Shown here: piece after piece, positions 33,981-42,796 of the stretch
Layout: each line of letters opens with the position of its first letter
Numbering within the stretch: position 1 is the first letter of the stretch
Assembly (NCBI RefSeq): GCF_003585885.1
Contig: NZ_NRHC01000030.1
Location: 1 to 49,801, forward strand
Length of the DNA: 49,801 bases
Source of the DNA: Psittacicella hinzii
GTDB lineage: Bacteria; Pseudomonadota; Gammaproteobacteria; Enterobacterales; Psittacicellaceae
Direction: 5' to 3'
Made by a program: the position numbers and the translations under genes
The notes under the pieces: model-generated
Database searches by the model: none
The model's input: the letters and a program-made list of their open reading frames with translations, nothing else
Told to the model about the DNA's origin: nothing

Positions 33981-35312
33981 ATGTTAGAAAAAAATAGTTC
34001 ACCCCTTGATACCTATTTTGAGATTACAAAATCAGGTTCAAACATTCGTACAGAAATTACTGCAGGTTTAACAACTTTCCTAGCAATGGTTTACTCTGCA
34101 ATTACCGTTCCAGGAATGTTAAGCGCAGCCGGTTTCCCTGCTGAATCAGTATTTATTGCAACTTGTTTAATGACAGGTTTAGGTACTTTACTAATGGGCT
34201 TCTGGGCTAAGCTACCTATGGCTATCGGTGGAGATATTGCCTTAACTGCTTTTGTGGCTTTCTCTATTGTAATTGGTCAAGGTGTTCCAGTTGAAACTGC
34301 GTTAGGTATGATCCTAATTATGGGTATTGCCTTTACTATTATTTCCGTAACTGATATTCGTGCTTGGATTCTTCGTAACTTACCTCATAGTATTGCTCAC
34401 GGAGCTGGGGTAGGTATCGGTTTATTCCTAATTCTTGTTGCTTGTTCAAATGTACAAATCGTTGTTGCTAACACAGCTTCAAGCTTACCAGTTAAATTAG
34501 GTGACTTTACCTCTTTCCCTGTACTAGCTTCATTTATTGGTTTATTCCTAATCATTGCTTTAGAAGCTATGCGTGTTAAAGGTGGGATCTTAATTGTTAT
34601 TGTTCTAATTACAATTATTGGTCTAATTGTAGACCCTAATGTTCAATACAAAGGTTTCTTTGAATTACCAAGCTTTGGTGATGGTAACCTCCTATTTAAA
34701 TTTGACTTAGCTGGTGTATTTAACACTACTCTAATTCCAATTGTACTAGCTTTAATTCTTTCTACTGTTTTTGACGCTACTTCAACAGTACGCGCAGTAG
34801 CTGGTAACGCAGGATTAGTTGACGCTAAAGGACAAATTAAAAATGGTAATCGTGCTTTAACTGCAGATTCAGTTTCTTCTGTATTTGCTGGTTTAATTGG
34901 TACAGCTCCAGCTGCTGTATACTTAGAGTCAGGTGCTGGTACAGCTGCTGGTGGTAAAACTGGTTTAACTGCAGTTGTTGCCGGTGTAGCTTTCTTATGT
35001 ATCCTTTTCTTTAAACCTTTAGCTTTCTTAGTACCTTTCTACGCTACAGCTCCAGCTTTAATGTATGTAGGTCTATTAATGGTTTCTGGCTTAAAAGATA
35101 TTAACTTTAACGATTTAATTGGTAGTGCTTCTGCATTAGTAACTGCTGTATTTATTGGTTTTACAGCAAACATCGTTACTGGTTTAATGTTAGGCTTTAC
35201 TTGTTTAGTATTAGGTCGTGTTGTTGCGCGTCAGTTTGATAAATTAAACATTGGTACCGTAATTATTGCCCTAATCTTATTCACTTTCTATATTTCTGGT
35301 ATTGCTATCTAA
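33981..35312 (+). CDS. AzgA-family guanine/hypoxanthine permease, copy 1
   Basis: Proton-coupled purine permease of the AzgA/NCS2 family, related to E. coli GhxP (YjcD) and GhxQ (YgfQ). About 12-14 membrane helices. [93 protein letters not shown] and [15 protein letters not shown] follow the family closely. The ATG at 33981 (MLEKNSSPLDTYFEI, 443 residues) matches the family N terminus; an upstream in-frame TTG at 33942 falls inside the terminator stem and is rejected. Some positions differ from copy 2, for example GGDIAL here against GCAISL there, so substrate preference may differ. Confidence 0.9.
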   Translation: MLEKNSSPLDTYFEITKSGSNIRTEITAGLTTFLAMVYSAITVPGMLSAAGFPAESVFIATCLMTGLGTLLMGFWAKLPMAIGGDIALTAFVAFSIVIGQGVPVETALGMILIMGIAFTIISVTDIRAWILRNLPHSIAHGAGVGIGLFLILVACSNVQIVVANTASSLPVKLGDFTSFPVLASFIGLFLIIALEAMRVKGGILIVIVLITIIGLIVDPNVQYKGFFELPSFGDGNLLFKFDLAGVFNTTLIPIVLALILSTVFDATSTVRAVAGNAGLVDAKGQIKNGNRALTADSVSSVFAGLIGTAPAAVYLESGAGTAAGGKTGLTAVVAGVAFLCILFFKPLAFLVPFYATAPALMYVGLLMVSGLKDINFNDLIGSASALVTAVFIGFTANIVTGLMLGFTCLVLGRVVARQFDKLNIGTVIIALILFTFYISGIAI

Positions 35313-35329
35313 TACCTTTCCCTTTTTCT

Positions 35330-35407
35330 CCGTTTCTGAATAGTAATAGTCCCTTTTTCTTTAAAATTTAGTGCGATTATTACCTTTGACTATTACTATT
35401 CAAACGG
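35330..35407 (+). promoter_or_regulatory. Long inverted repeat between the two AzgA permease genes
   Basis: TGAATAGTAATAGTC (35337-35351) is perfectly complementary to 35388-35402, and CCGTT (35330-35334) pairs with AACGG (35403-35407) after a 2-base bulge, so 20 pairs close a 36-base loop. The sequence CCCTTTTTCT occurs at about 35320 and again at 35351. The position, 28 bases before the next start, fits a leader that controls copy 2. Confidence 0.6.
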
Positions 35408-35434
35408 CGAGCTAACTATAGGTTAATAAAAATT

Positions 35435-36757
35435 ATGGAAAAATCAGGTATTGATCGTTTCTTTAAAATTTCAGAACGCGGTTCTAACTTACGTACAGAA
35501 ATTATTGCTGGGTTAACTATTTTCTTAGCTATGGTTTACTCGGTAATCGTAGTTCCAGGAATGTTATCAGCTGCGGGATTTGATGCTAAAGCTGTATTTA
35601 TTGCAACTTGCTTAACTGCAGGTCTTGGCTCAATTTTAATGGGCTTCTGGGCTAACTTACCTATGGCTATTGGCTGTGCTATTTCGTTAACAGCTTATAC
35701 AGCTTTTAGTATGGTTCTTGGGCAACAATTACCATTACCTACAGCATTAGCTGCTATTTTTGTAATGGGGGTTATCTTTACTTTAATCTCTGTTACAGGT
35801 ATCCGTACTTGGATTTTACGTAACTTACCTATTAGTATTGCTCATGGTACTGGTATAGGTATCGGTTTATTCCTACTTATTATTGCTGCTGGTGGAGTTA
35901 AGTTAGTAGTACCAAATACAAGCTCTTCAGTGCCAGTGACTTTTGGTGACTTTACAGCATTCCCTTCATTAATGACGTTAATTGGTTTAGCTTTAATTAT
36001 TGCTCTAGAAAAACGTCGTGTAATGGGGAGCATTTTAATTGTTATCGTTGCTCTGACAGTAGTAGGCATCATCTTTGATCCATCTATTAAATTCAACGGT
36101 GTTTTTGCTCTTCCATCATTTGGGGAAAATAATTTAGTTTTTGCTATGGACTTTTCATCTTTAGCAAATACTGCTGTAATTCCAATTATCTTTGCTTTAG
36201 TAATGACTTCTGTTTTTGACGCAACTGGTACTATCCGTGCAGTAGCAGGACAAGCTAACCTAGTTGATAAAAATGGACAAATTATTAATGGTAACCGTGC
36301 TTTAACTACAGACTCGGCTTCAACTATCTTAGCTGGTCTTCTAGGTACTGCACCTGCAGCTGTGTATATCGAATCAGCTTCAGGAGCTGCTGCTGGTGGT
36401 AAAACAGGTTTAACTGCTGTAGTTGTTGGTTTATTATTCTTAGCTATTATTTTCTTCCAACCTCTAGCTACAATTGTTCCTAGCTATGCAACAGCACCTG
36501 CATTAATGTATGTTGGTTTATTAATGTTATCTAATGTAACTAAACTTGACTTCCAAGACTTTGTTGGCGCTATGTCAGGTTTAGTAACGGCTATCTTCAT
36601 TATTCTTGCTGCTAACATCGTAACAGGAATTATGATTGGTTTTGCAACTCTAGTTATTGGACGTATTGTTGCAGGCGAAACTAAACAATTAAATGTTGGA
36701 ACAGTAATTATTGCTATTGCTTTAGTTGCTTTCTACGCTTCTGGTTACGCTATCTAA
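35435..36757 (+). CDS. ghxP: AzgA-family guanine/hypoxanthine permease, copy 2
   Basis: Second AzgA-type purine permease, 440 residues. It is the closer of the two to E. coli GhxP/Ghx[102 protein letters not shown] and [20 protein letters not shown]. About 12-14 membrane helices. The ATG at 35435 has only a weak ribosome site (TAGGTTAA). The pair is likely an old tandem duplication with divergence. Its own terminator follows. Three purine permeases in a row next to relA may link purine supply to guanine nucleotide and ppGpp metabolism, but that is inference. Confidence 0.92.
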   Translation: MEKSGIDRFFKISERGSNLRTEIIAGLTIFLAMVYSVIVVPGMLSAAGFDAKAVFIATCLTAGLGSILMGFWANLPMAIGCAISLTAYTAFSMVLGQQLPLPTALAAIFVMGVIFTLISVTGIRTWILRNLPISIAHGTGIGIGLFLLIIAAGGVKLVVPNTSSSVPVTFGDFTAFPSLMTLIGLALIIALEKRRVMGSILIVIVALTVVGIIFDPSIKFNGVFALPSFGENNLVFAMDFSSLANTAVIPIIFALVMTSVFDATGTIRAVAGQANLVDKNGQIINGNRALTTDSASTILAGLLGTAPAAVYIESASGAAAGGKTGLTAVVVGLLFLAIIFFQPLATIVPSYATAPALMYVGLLMLSNVTKLDFQDFVGAMSGLVTAIFIILAANIVTGIMIGFATLVIGRIVAGETKQLNVGTVIIAIALVAFYASGYAI

Positions 36758-36768
36758 CAATTAGCCAA

Positions 36769-36812
36769 AATAAAAGACGATTTCAGCTTGAAGTCGTCTT
36801 TTATTGTATCTT
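36769..36812 (+). terminator. Terminator of the AzgA permease copy 2
   Basis: AATAAAAGACGA (36769-36780) pairs perfectly with TCGTCTTTTATT (36794-36805), followed by GTATCTTTTTT. It separates the permease cluster from relA. Confidence 0.88.
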
Positions 36813-36949
36813 TTTTCTCGCTATGTTAAGATAGATAAATTAAATAAGAAAAATCAAAATTGTTTTATAATATTCAAAGGTTACTTTACTAAAGTAACTA
36901 GAATTTGGCTTACTTCTCAGTAGAAAAAAATGAACTAAAGAGGTTACAA

Positions 36950-39202
36950 ATGGTTAAGGTTAGATTTTCTCACCTTCAATCTCTCAACCCGAATAACCTA
37001 CACTCTTGGTTAGAAAATATACAGAATGAGAAATTTAAAGAACGCTTAGACCAAATTTATGACTTATATTGTCAACATCTTATCGATAACCAAAACTTAC
37101 GCGATGAGGTAAAACTAACTATTTTTAGTCATAGTTGTGAACTGGTTGAGATTCTTGACAGCTTAAATCTAGATGACGAAACTCTTCTAGTCGCTTTTCT
37201 TTTTCCTTTAATTTCTAATGGTCAGATAGAATTAAAAGAACTAACAGATAAGATAACCTCGCTAATGTACCGAATCCTTAAAGGTACATTAAATATGGCT
37301 CAAATAGATATTATTAATTTTAATTCAAGTAAGAATGATCAAATTAATAGTATCCGTCATCTGCTCCTAACCATGGCAGACGACTATCGCTCAATTATTA
37401 TCAAACTAGCTGAGCGCATTCTTTTCTTAAGATCGTTAGATTCTAATAAAAATATTGATAGTCAAGAAAAGGTTAAAATAGCTTCAAATATTCTAGATGT
37501 TTACGCTTCACTAGCTAATCGTCTAGGCATCGGGCAATTAAAATGGGAAATTGAAGATCTTTGCTTAAAGATTACAAATCCAGATGCCTACTACTCAATT
37601 GTGAAAAAGCTAGGCATGCGTCGCATGGATCGTTTAAAAGTTGTAGATAACTTTACCAACGAGATCAAAGAACGCATCCGCAAGGAATGCGGGATTAAAC
37701 ATTTTGAAGTTTACGGTCGACCAAAGCATATCTACTCTATTTACAATAAAATGCGTAAAAAGAACTTACCATTTGAACAGCTATATGATTTACTAGCTGC
37801 TCGTATTATTGTAAATAACGTGTCAGAATGTTATGCCGTACTCTCGATGATCCAATCAGACTACGAAACTATTCCTTCTGAATTTACTGACTACATTGTT
37901 AATACCAAACCAAATGGTTATCAATCCATTCATACTATTGTCCGTCTTAACGAGCGTTTAACTCTCGAATTACAAATTCGTACTGAAGAAATGCATCGTC
38001 ATGCTGAAGTTGGAGTTGCAGCTCACTGGCAATATAAAGAAGGGAAAAAATCTTCAAATAAAGCTACAGACAAGATTGCTTGGTTACGTAAACTCTTAGA
38101 GTGGAGAAATGATATTTCTTCAGATCCAAAACAAGGTGAAGAAATTCGTAAGCAATTACTTGATGATCGCGTTTACATTTTTACTCCACGAGGTGAAGTA
38201 CGTGACTTACCTAAAGGAGCTACACCTTTAGATTTTGCCTATAGTATCCATACCGAAGTCGGTAACCACTGTGTTGGTGCTAAAGTTAATAACCGTATTG
38301 TCAACTTTAGTTACGAGTTACAGACAGGTGATAAAGTTGAAATCCTAGGACAGAAAGAACCTAATATTTCTCGTGACTGGATTAACTTTGTTCGCACCCC
38401 ACGTGCCAAAAATAAAATTATGGCTTACTTTGGTAAACTTGATCGTGACAAGTACATCAAAGAAGGTTTACAAATTATTGAGAACGCGTGTAACCAAACC
38501 AAACACAATCTCAAAAACATTACGCCAACATTATTAAAACGCTATAAGCTTGCAAAAAACTTTGAAGAGCTTTGTTTAAATTTTGGTAATGGTACTTTAA
38601 AAGCTAACAACCTGATTACTTTCTTAGAAAATCATAAGGTTGCAGGTTCGGATAATAGTCGCGCGAAAGAAGTCGATGAAATCCTACACGAACGCTTAAA
38701 TGAAATTAACGACAAACCTGAACAAGCTCAACCAAAATCTCGCCGTCAAAACCAAATTACTATTGAAGGTACTTCGAGTGTAATGTATCAATTAGCTCGT
38801 TGTTGTCAACCTATTCCTGGCGATCCAATTATTGGTTATATTACTAAAGGAAGAGGTGTTTCTGTGCACCGCGCAGACTGTCAACACGTTGCTCACTTAA
38901 TGCAAGCTCACCCTGGTCGTATAGTTAATTGTAGCTGGAATGCTAATTTCAAAGGTGGCAACCAAGCAGTAAGAACCAGACTGCAAGTTATTGGTTTAGA
39001 CCGAGTAGGTATGCTAAGAGATATCTCAGCGGTTTTAAGTTCATTTAAAGCAACAATTGTTAGCTTTAACTCGTCGCTTAACCAAAAAACTATGCTTTCA
39101 ACTATGCGTTTTGAGGTAGATTTTAATAGTATTGATACTATGAATAAAGTGCTAGTTTCAATCAGCAAAATCTCCGGAGTAGTGCAAGCAATTCGTGCTT
39201 AA
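36950..39202 (+). CDS. relA: (p)ppGpp synthetase RelA
   Basis: Ribosome-associated stringent-response enzyme making (p)ppGpp from ATP and GTP/GDP on amino-acid starvation. I start at ATG 36950 (MVKVRFSHLQSL, 750 residues), which has AGAGG upstream and matches E. coli RelA (744); an upstream TTG at 36905 is less likely. The N-terminal hydrolase-like domain is degenerate: where SpoT has HDxxED, this reads VAFLFPLIS, as in RelA, so no hydrolysis is expected. Synthetase motifs are RPKHIYSIYNKM, LAARIIVNN and PNGYQSIHT (about 250-363). The TGS domain begins near 404 (VYIFTPRGEVRDLPKGATPLDFAYSIHTE), the Cys-rich region near 617 (RCCQPIPGDPI), and a C-terminal ACT domain covers about 673-750. spoT is not in the window. 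Confidence 0.96.
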   Translation: MVKVRFSHLQSLNPNNLHSWLENIQNEKFKERLDQIYDLYCQHLIDNQNLRDEVKLTIFSHSCELVEILDSLNLDDETLLVAFLFPLISNGQIELKELTDKITSLMYRILKGTLNMAQIDIINFNSSKNDQINSIRHLLLTMADDYRSIIIKLAERILFLRSLDSNKNIDSQEKVKIASNILDVYASLANRLGIGQLKWEIEDLCLKITNPDAYYSIVKKLGMRRMDRLKVVDNFTNEIKERIRKECGIKHFEVYGRPKHIYSIYNKMRKKNLPFEQLYDLLAARIIVNNVSECYAVLSMIQSDYETIPSEFTDYIVNTKPNGYQSIHTIVRLNERLTLELQIRTEEMHRHAEVGVAAHWQYKEGKKSSNKATDKIAWLRKLLEWRNDISSDPKQGEEIRKQLLDDRVYIFTPRGEVRDLPKGATPLDFAYSIHTEVGNHCVGAKVNNRIVNFSYELQTGDKVEILGQKEPNISRDWINFVRTPRAKNKIMAYFGKLDRDKYIKEGLQIIENACNQTKHNLKNITPTLLKRYKLAKNFEELCLNFGNGTLKANNLITFLENHKVAGSDNSRAKEVDEILHERLNEINDKPEQAQPKSRRQNQITIEGTSSVMYQLARCCQPIPGDPIIGYITKGRGVSVHRADCQHVAHLMQAHPGRIVNCSWNANFKGGNQAVRTRLQVIGLDRVGMLRDISAVLSSFKATIVSFNSSLNQKTMLSTMRFEVDFNSIDTMNKVLVSISKISGVVQAIRA

Positions 39203-39217
39203 AGTTATTATTTGAGC

Positions 39218-39250
39218 AAAAAAGCAACAGGATCAACCTGTTGCTTTTTT
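39218..39250 (+). terminator. Terminator of relA
   Basis: AAAAAAGCAACAGG (39218-39231) pairs perfectly with CCTGTTGCTTTTTT (39237-39250) around a 5-base loop, ending in T6. Confidence 0.92.
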
Positions 39251-39332
39251 ATGTAAATTGCTCTCATATTTCTCAAGCTTAAGCTAAATTTGCTTTTATT
39301 TGTCAAACTTCAGCGAATCTAAGTGCCAAGCT

Positions 39333-39346
39333 AAAGTATAATATAG
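39333..39346 (+). promoter_or_regulatory. Probable -10 region of the DyP peroxidase gene
   Basis: AAAGTATAATATAG contains a perfect TATAAT at 39337-39342, about 35 bases before the start codon. The same 13-mer is found upstream of tkt and of the 1209-residue gene. A good -35 is not apparent. Confidence 0.5.
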
Positions 39347-39377
39347 GCATTGAAAATGTATAAAAGGGTATTTAAGT

Positions 39378-40298
39378 ATGTCAGTTCGTGAACAAAATGT
39401 TTTAGATGAACCAAATCATAATACAGTATTTATGGTTTGGAACTTTAAAGAAGGCGTAGATCCAACCAGCGCTTTCCAACGTTTATGTGGTCTGGTAATC
39501 AACCTGAATAACACAGCTAACATTCGTTTTCCAGAAGCTAAAGCAAGCGTTACTTTAGGGATTGGTGCTCAAGCGTGGGAATTATTAGACTTACCTAAAC
39601 CTTTACCAAAAGAATTAGCCCCTTTCCGTGAAATTAAAGGTGACAAACATACAGCTCCTTCAACTCGCGGTGATTTACACTTACATATCCGTAGTAATCA
39701 ACACAGCTACTGTATCGATGCAGCAGCTAATTTAGCTGACGTTTTAACTGAAGTTGCAGACTGTGTCGAAGAAGTACATGGCTTCCGTTACTGGGATGGT
39801 CGTAGCATTCTTGGCTTTGTTGATGGTACTGAGAACCCTCAAGGTGAAGAACGTCGTCAATTTGCTTTAGTTGGTGAAGAAGATCCTGAATACCAAGGTG
39901 GAAGCTACCTTTTTGTACAAAAATACATCCACGATATGCAAGCTTGGCGTGCTTTACCTGTAAGTGAACAAGAAAAAGTAATTGGTCGTTCTAAAGCTGA
40001 TGATATTGAAATGAGTGATGATGTAAAACCAGCTAACTCACACACAGCTTTAGCAAATGTTGGTGATGACAAAGTAATCCGTGATAACATGCCATTTGGA
40101 AGCATGGGCGCAAATCAAATGGGTACTTACTTCATTTGTTACGCTAATACTTTTAAAACTGTACGTCGCATGTTAAGCAACATGTTTATCGGCAACCCTA
40201 AAGGTAACTATGACCGTCTATTAGATTTTAGTACGGCAGTTACGGGAACATTATTTTTCGTTCCGTCTTTAGATATGCTAGGCGACTTTACAGGTTAA
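39378..40298 (+). CDS. yfeX: Dye-decolorizing (DyP) type haem peroxidase, YfeX-like
   Basis: Cytoplasmic haem peroxidase of the class that includes E. coli YfeX. The DyP GxxDG motif is at residues 146-150 (GFVDG, with distal Asp 149), followed by TENP. The proximal haem ligand is His 222 in the context NSHTAL, and a conserved distal-side Arg is R235. HGFRYWD, GGSYLFVQ, VIGRSK and the C-terminal TGTLFFVPSLD agree with YfeX. 306 residues, no signal peptide, so it is not the Tat-exported EfeB type. Expressed as a single gene; convergent with the next gene across a shared terminator. The physiological substrate in this family is not settled (porphyrinogen oxidation has been reported). Confidence 0.9.
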   Translation: MSVREQNVLDEPNHNTVFMVWNFKEGVDPTSAFQRLCGLVINLNNTANIRFPEAKASVTLGIGAQAWELLDLPKPLPKELAPFREIKGDKHTAPSTRGDLHLHIRSNQHSYCIDAAANLADVLTEVADCVEEVHGFRYWDGRSILGFVDGTENPQGEERRQFALVGEEDPEYQGGSYLFVQKYIHDMQAWRALPVSEQEKVIGRSKADDIEMSDDVKPANSHTALANVGDDKVIRDNMPFGSMGANQMGTYFICYANTFKTVRRMLSNMFIGNPKGNYDRLLDFSTAVTGTLFFVPSLDMLGDFTG

Positions 40299-40400
40299 TA
40301 AACTTAGTTAGAGTTAAACGACAACTAACTCAAATTCTCAAGTTTCTCTAGCAAAGAGCTAAAGAGAAAAATAAACTAGAGAAAAATAAACTAAGAGCAA

Positions 40401-40445
40401 AGAAAGCTCCAGTTGTTACAACATACAACTGGAGCTTTCTTTTTT
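40401..40445. terminator. Bidirectional terminator between the peroxidase and EamA genes
   Basis: AGAAAGCTCCAGTTGT (40401-40416) pairs perfectly with 40425-40440 around an 8-base loop, followed by T5. The flanking A-rich sequence lets it work on the minus strand. Part of the right arm, ACTGGAGCTTTCTT, is repeated directly at 40448-40461. Confidence 0.85.
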
Positions 40446-40463
40446 ACACTGGAGCTTTCTTCT

Positions 40464-40895
40464 TTACTTAGCCATAGGTTTTAGGGTTAATATTAAAATA
40501 CCAATTACCATTAAAGCTAAACCGATACATTCTCTTAAAGTTAACTTCTCGCCCAAGAAAATAAAAGCAAATACACCAACAAAAACAACTGACAGTTTAT
40601 CTAGAGAGGCTACATGGGCAGCAGGACCTGACTGCAAAGCTTTAAAATAGAATAACCAAGACAAACCTGTAGCAGTAGCAGAAAGGAAAAGAAAAATCCA
40701 CTGTTTAAGCCCAATACTTGAAACACTTTCCCATTTCCCTAAGTAGCTTACCCAAGTTGCTGTAATTGCCACGATAAAACAGGTACGAATAAAAGTTGCG
40801 AGATCACTATTAATTCCTACTAAACCAATTTTGGCAAAAATGGCTGTACAAGCTGCAAAAACCGCAGAAAGTAAAGCATATGCTATCCAACTCAT
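40464..40895 (-). CDS. Half-size EamA (DMT superfamily) transporter
   Basis: A 143-residue membrane protein with one EamA domain and about five helices (roughly 3-20, 30-52, 66-88, 96-115, 121-139). Full-size DMT proteins have two such domains; single-domain forms are thought to work as dimers. The segments FIRTCFIV, FYFKALQSGPAAHVASLDKLSVVFVGVFAFIFLGEKLT and the final GLALMVIGILIL are typical of the EamA fold. Substrate unknown. The ribosome site AAGGAGAG before the ATG is strong. It is likely monocistronic; the upstream dcu gene has its own terminator. Confidence 0.88.
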   Translation of the reverse strand: MSWIAYALLSAVFAACTAIFAKIGLVGINSDLATFIRTCFIVAITATWVSYLGKWESVSSIGLKQWIFLFLSATATGLSWLFYFKALQSGPAAHVASLDKLSVVFVGVFAFIFLGEKLTLRECIGLALMVIGILILTLKPMAK

Positions 40896-41041
40896 TTTCT
40901 CTCCTTAAATCTTTCACCTCGAATAGATGAATACTAATTCTTTTACCCAGTATAATTCTTACTCCTACTTAAAGCGTAAAGTATGTAGCTCCAATCCTCT
41001 ACAAGCTCAAGCAAGAAACTCTTTGTCTATAATTATAAAAA

Positions 41042-41071
41042 AAGAGATCTAAAGTTTCCTTTAAATCTCTT
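41042..41071 (-). terminator. Terminator of the Dcu transporter gene
   Basis: AAGAGAT-C-TAAAG (41042-41054) pairs with CTTTA-A-ATCTCTT (41059-41071) with one mismatch and a 4-base loop. On the minus strand it follows the stop at 41088 and is followed by a T-run. Confidence 0.8.
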
Positions 41072-41087
41072 AAAAAATTATCTTTAG

Positions 41088-42407
41088 CTAGAAATAAATT
41101 TCTATCATCACAAAACCAATGATTAAACTAAAGATCATACTAATTAAACCAGGAAGCATAAAGCTGTGGTTGAAAATAAATTTACCAATTCTAGTTGTTC
41201 CGGTAATATCAAAATCACAAGCAGCAATAATCGGACCATAATTTGGAATAAAGAAGTAACCGTTTACTGCTACAAAAGTTGCGATTAAGATTTCAGGTGG
41301 TAAACCAATACTTAACCCAATTGGGAAAAGAACGATTACCGTTGCTGATTGACTATTAACTAGAACCGAAAGCGCAAATAAAGCTAAGGCAAAAGTCCAA
41401 GGAGCAGTTTCAACTAAAGTAGCTACTACTTGTTTAACCTCTTCAATATGCGCAGACATTAAAGTATCGCCCAACCAAGCAATACCAAAGATTGCAATTA
41501 CCGCACGCATCCCCGCATGGAACACCGAACCACGTGTAATTAAATTATAATCTGGTTTACAAGTAAGGATAATTAATGCCCCTGCTGACAGCATGATAAT
41601 CTCAATCGCGCTTACCATACCTAAAGGTTTATCACCAACTAAAGGACGTAACTCTGGTTTTGCCCCTAGTAAAACCACATAAACAGCAGATACTACGAAA
41701 ATTAATACTGATAACTTCGCACGCCAAGAAGTTTTTACTTCTTCAACTTGTTCTGTTTCAACATCGTTTAGCTCTACACTGTATTCAGGATCCTGTAAAC
41801 GTGCTAAATAAATTGGGTCATCTTTTAATTCTTTACCAAGTTTATTAACAATAAAACAAGCTAAGAATAACCCAATGAAAGTAGCTGGGATAGTAACTTT
41901 TAATACATCGCTAACGGTAATGCCATTTGGTTCTAGGTACTTAACTACCACTAAAACCGCGGCCGCTATTGGGCTAGCAACAATCGCAAATTGCGAAGCT
42001 ATTACTGCCATAGATAGAGGGCGCTCTGGACGAATGCCGTTTTTGCGACTAACTTCAGCAATAACTGGGAGAACAGAGTAAGCTACATGCCCAGTACCAG
42101 CAAAAATAGTAAAGGTATAGGTTACCGCTGGAGCGATAAACGTAATATATTTTGGATGACGACGAATAATTCTAGTGGCGATTTTCACCATATAGTCTAA
42201 ACCACCAGCTGCTTGCATAGCTGCAGCTGCTGATACTACTGCCAGAATCATCAACATTACATCAATTGGTATATGTGCAGGAGCTAAACCAAAGCCGAAG
42301 GTTAAAATAAATAACCCAAGACCACCCATAACTCCTAGACCAATACCGCCTATACGTGCCCCCACTAGAATACATAAGAGCACTACAGCAAAGTGAACAA
42401 AAAACAT
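41088..42407 (-). CDS. Anaerobic C4-dicarboxylate transporter, DcuA/DcuB family
   Basis: Inner-membrane carrier for fumarate, succinate, malate and aspartate exchange, of the Dcu family. About 10-12 helices. [85 protein letters not shown] and [18 protein letters not shown] match both DcuA and Dcu[10 protein letters not shown] and [10 protein letters not shown] favour DcuA, while AGTGHVAY and IRPERP favour DcuB, so I leave the symbol open. 439 residues, normal. It implies fumarate respiration or aspartate uptake under low oxygen. It is on the minus strand, divergent from ycjX over 332 bases. Confidence 0.92.
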   Translation of the reverse strand: MFFVHFAVVLLCILVGARIGGIGLGVMGGLGLFILTFGFGLAPAHIPIDVMLMILAVVSAAAAMQAAGGLDYMVKIATRIIRRHPKYITFIAPAVTYTFTIFAGTGHVAYSVLPVIAEVSRKNGIRPERPLSMAVIASQFAIVASPIAAAVLVVVKYLEPNGITVSDVLKVTIPATFIGLFLACFIVNKLGKELKDDPIYLARLQDPEYSVELNDVETEQVEEVKTSWRAKLSVLIFVVSAVYVVLLGAKPELRPLVGDKPLGMVSAIEIIMLSAGALIILTCKPDYNLITRGSVFHAGMRAVIAIFGIAWLGDTLMSAHIEEVKQVVATLVETAPWTFALALFALSVLVNSQSATVIVLFPIGLSIGLPPEILIATFVAVNGYFFIPNYGPIIAACDFDITGTTRIGKFIFNHSFMLPGLISMIFSLIIGFVMIEIYF

Positions 42408-42796
42408 AAAAATTGTCTAACAAAAGTTATAAAAAAGAAAAAAAGATTTTTTCATTATAAGCTTTAGCTTCGAAAAAATCACAACTTTACATTATTTATT
42501 AACAAAAATAGAGTTCTTTTAGAGAAAAAATATTTTTCTTAGCAAATTTTTGATTAAAAATTAAATACTTGTTGCCAAATAAGGAAAATAACAAAATAAT
42601 CAAGAAATGGCAAAGTTGTTAACTTTTATCAATAATAAATGAGTAAATTAACTACTTTTAAGTAGATATTTACGTTTTAAATCCGTATTATATAGATAAG
42701 AGCGCGGTAAGCGTAAATTACCGAATTTCTAACTACAATTTGCATTCAGTTAGTAACTTAATTACTAAGTTTATTTTCTCACTCAACAAACTAAAA
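42408..42796. promoter_or_regulatory. Divergent promoter region between the Dcu gene and ycjX
   Basis: An AT-rich gap of about 390 bases. It must contain the promoters for both directions. Near 42673 a CCGTATTATATAG stretch offers a -10 for ycjX. A TTGAT-N4-AATTA at about 42550 is a poor match to an FNR site. No terminator is needed or seen. Confidence 0.4.

Noticed and set aside
36905..36949. Upstream TTG start for relA
   Set aside because: ATG 36950 has a ribosome site and begins exactly where E. coli RelA does.
42545..42565. FNR-like site (TTGAT-N4-AATTA) near the Dcu gene
   Set aside because: Only the left half matches the consensus. FNR control is plausible for a Dcu gene but this sequence does not support it well.
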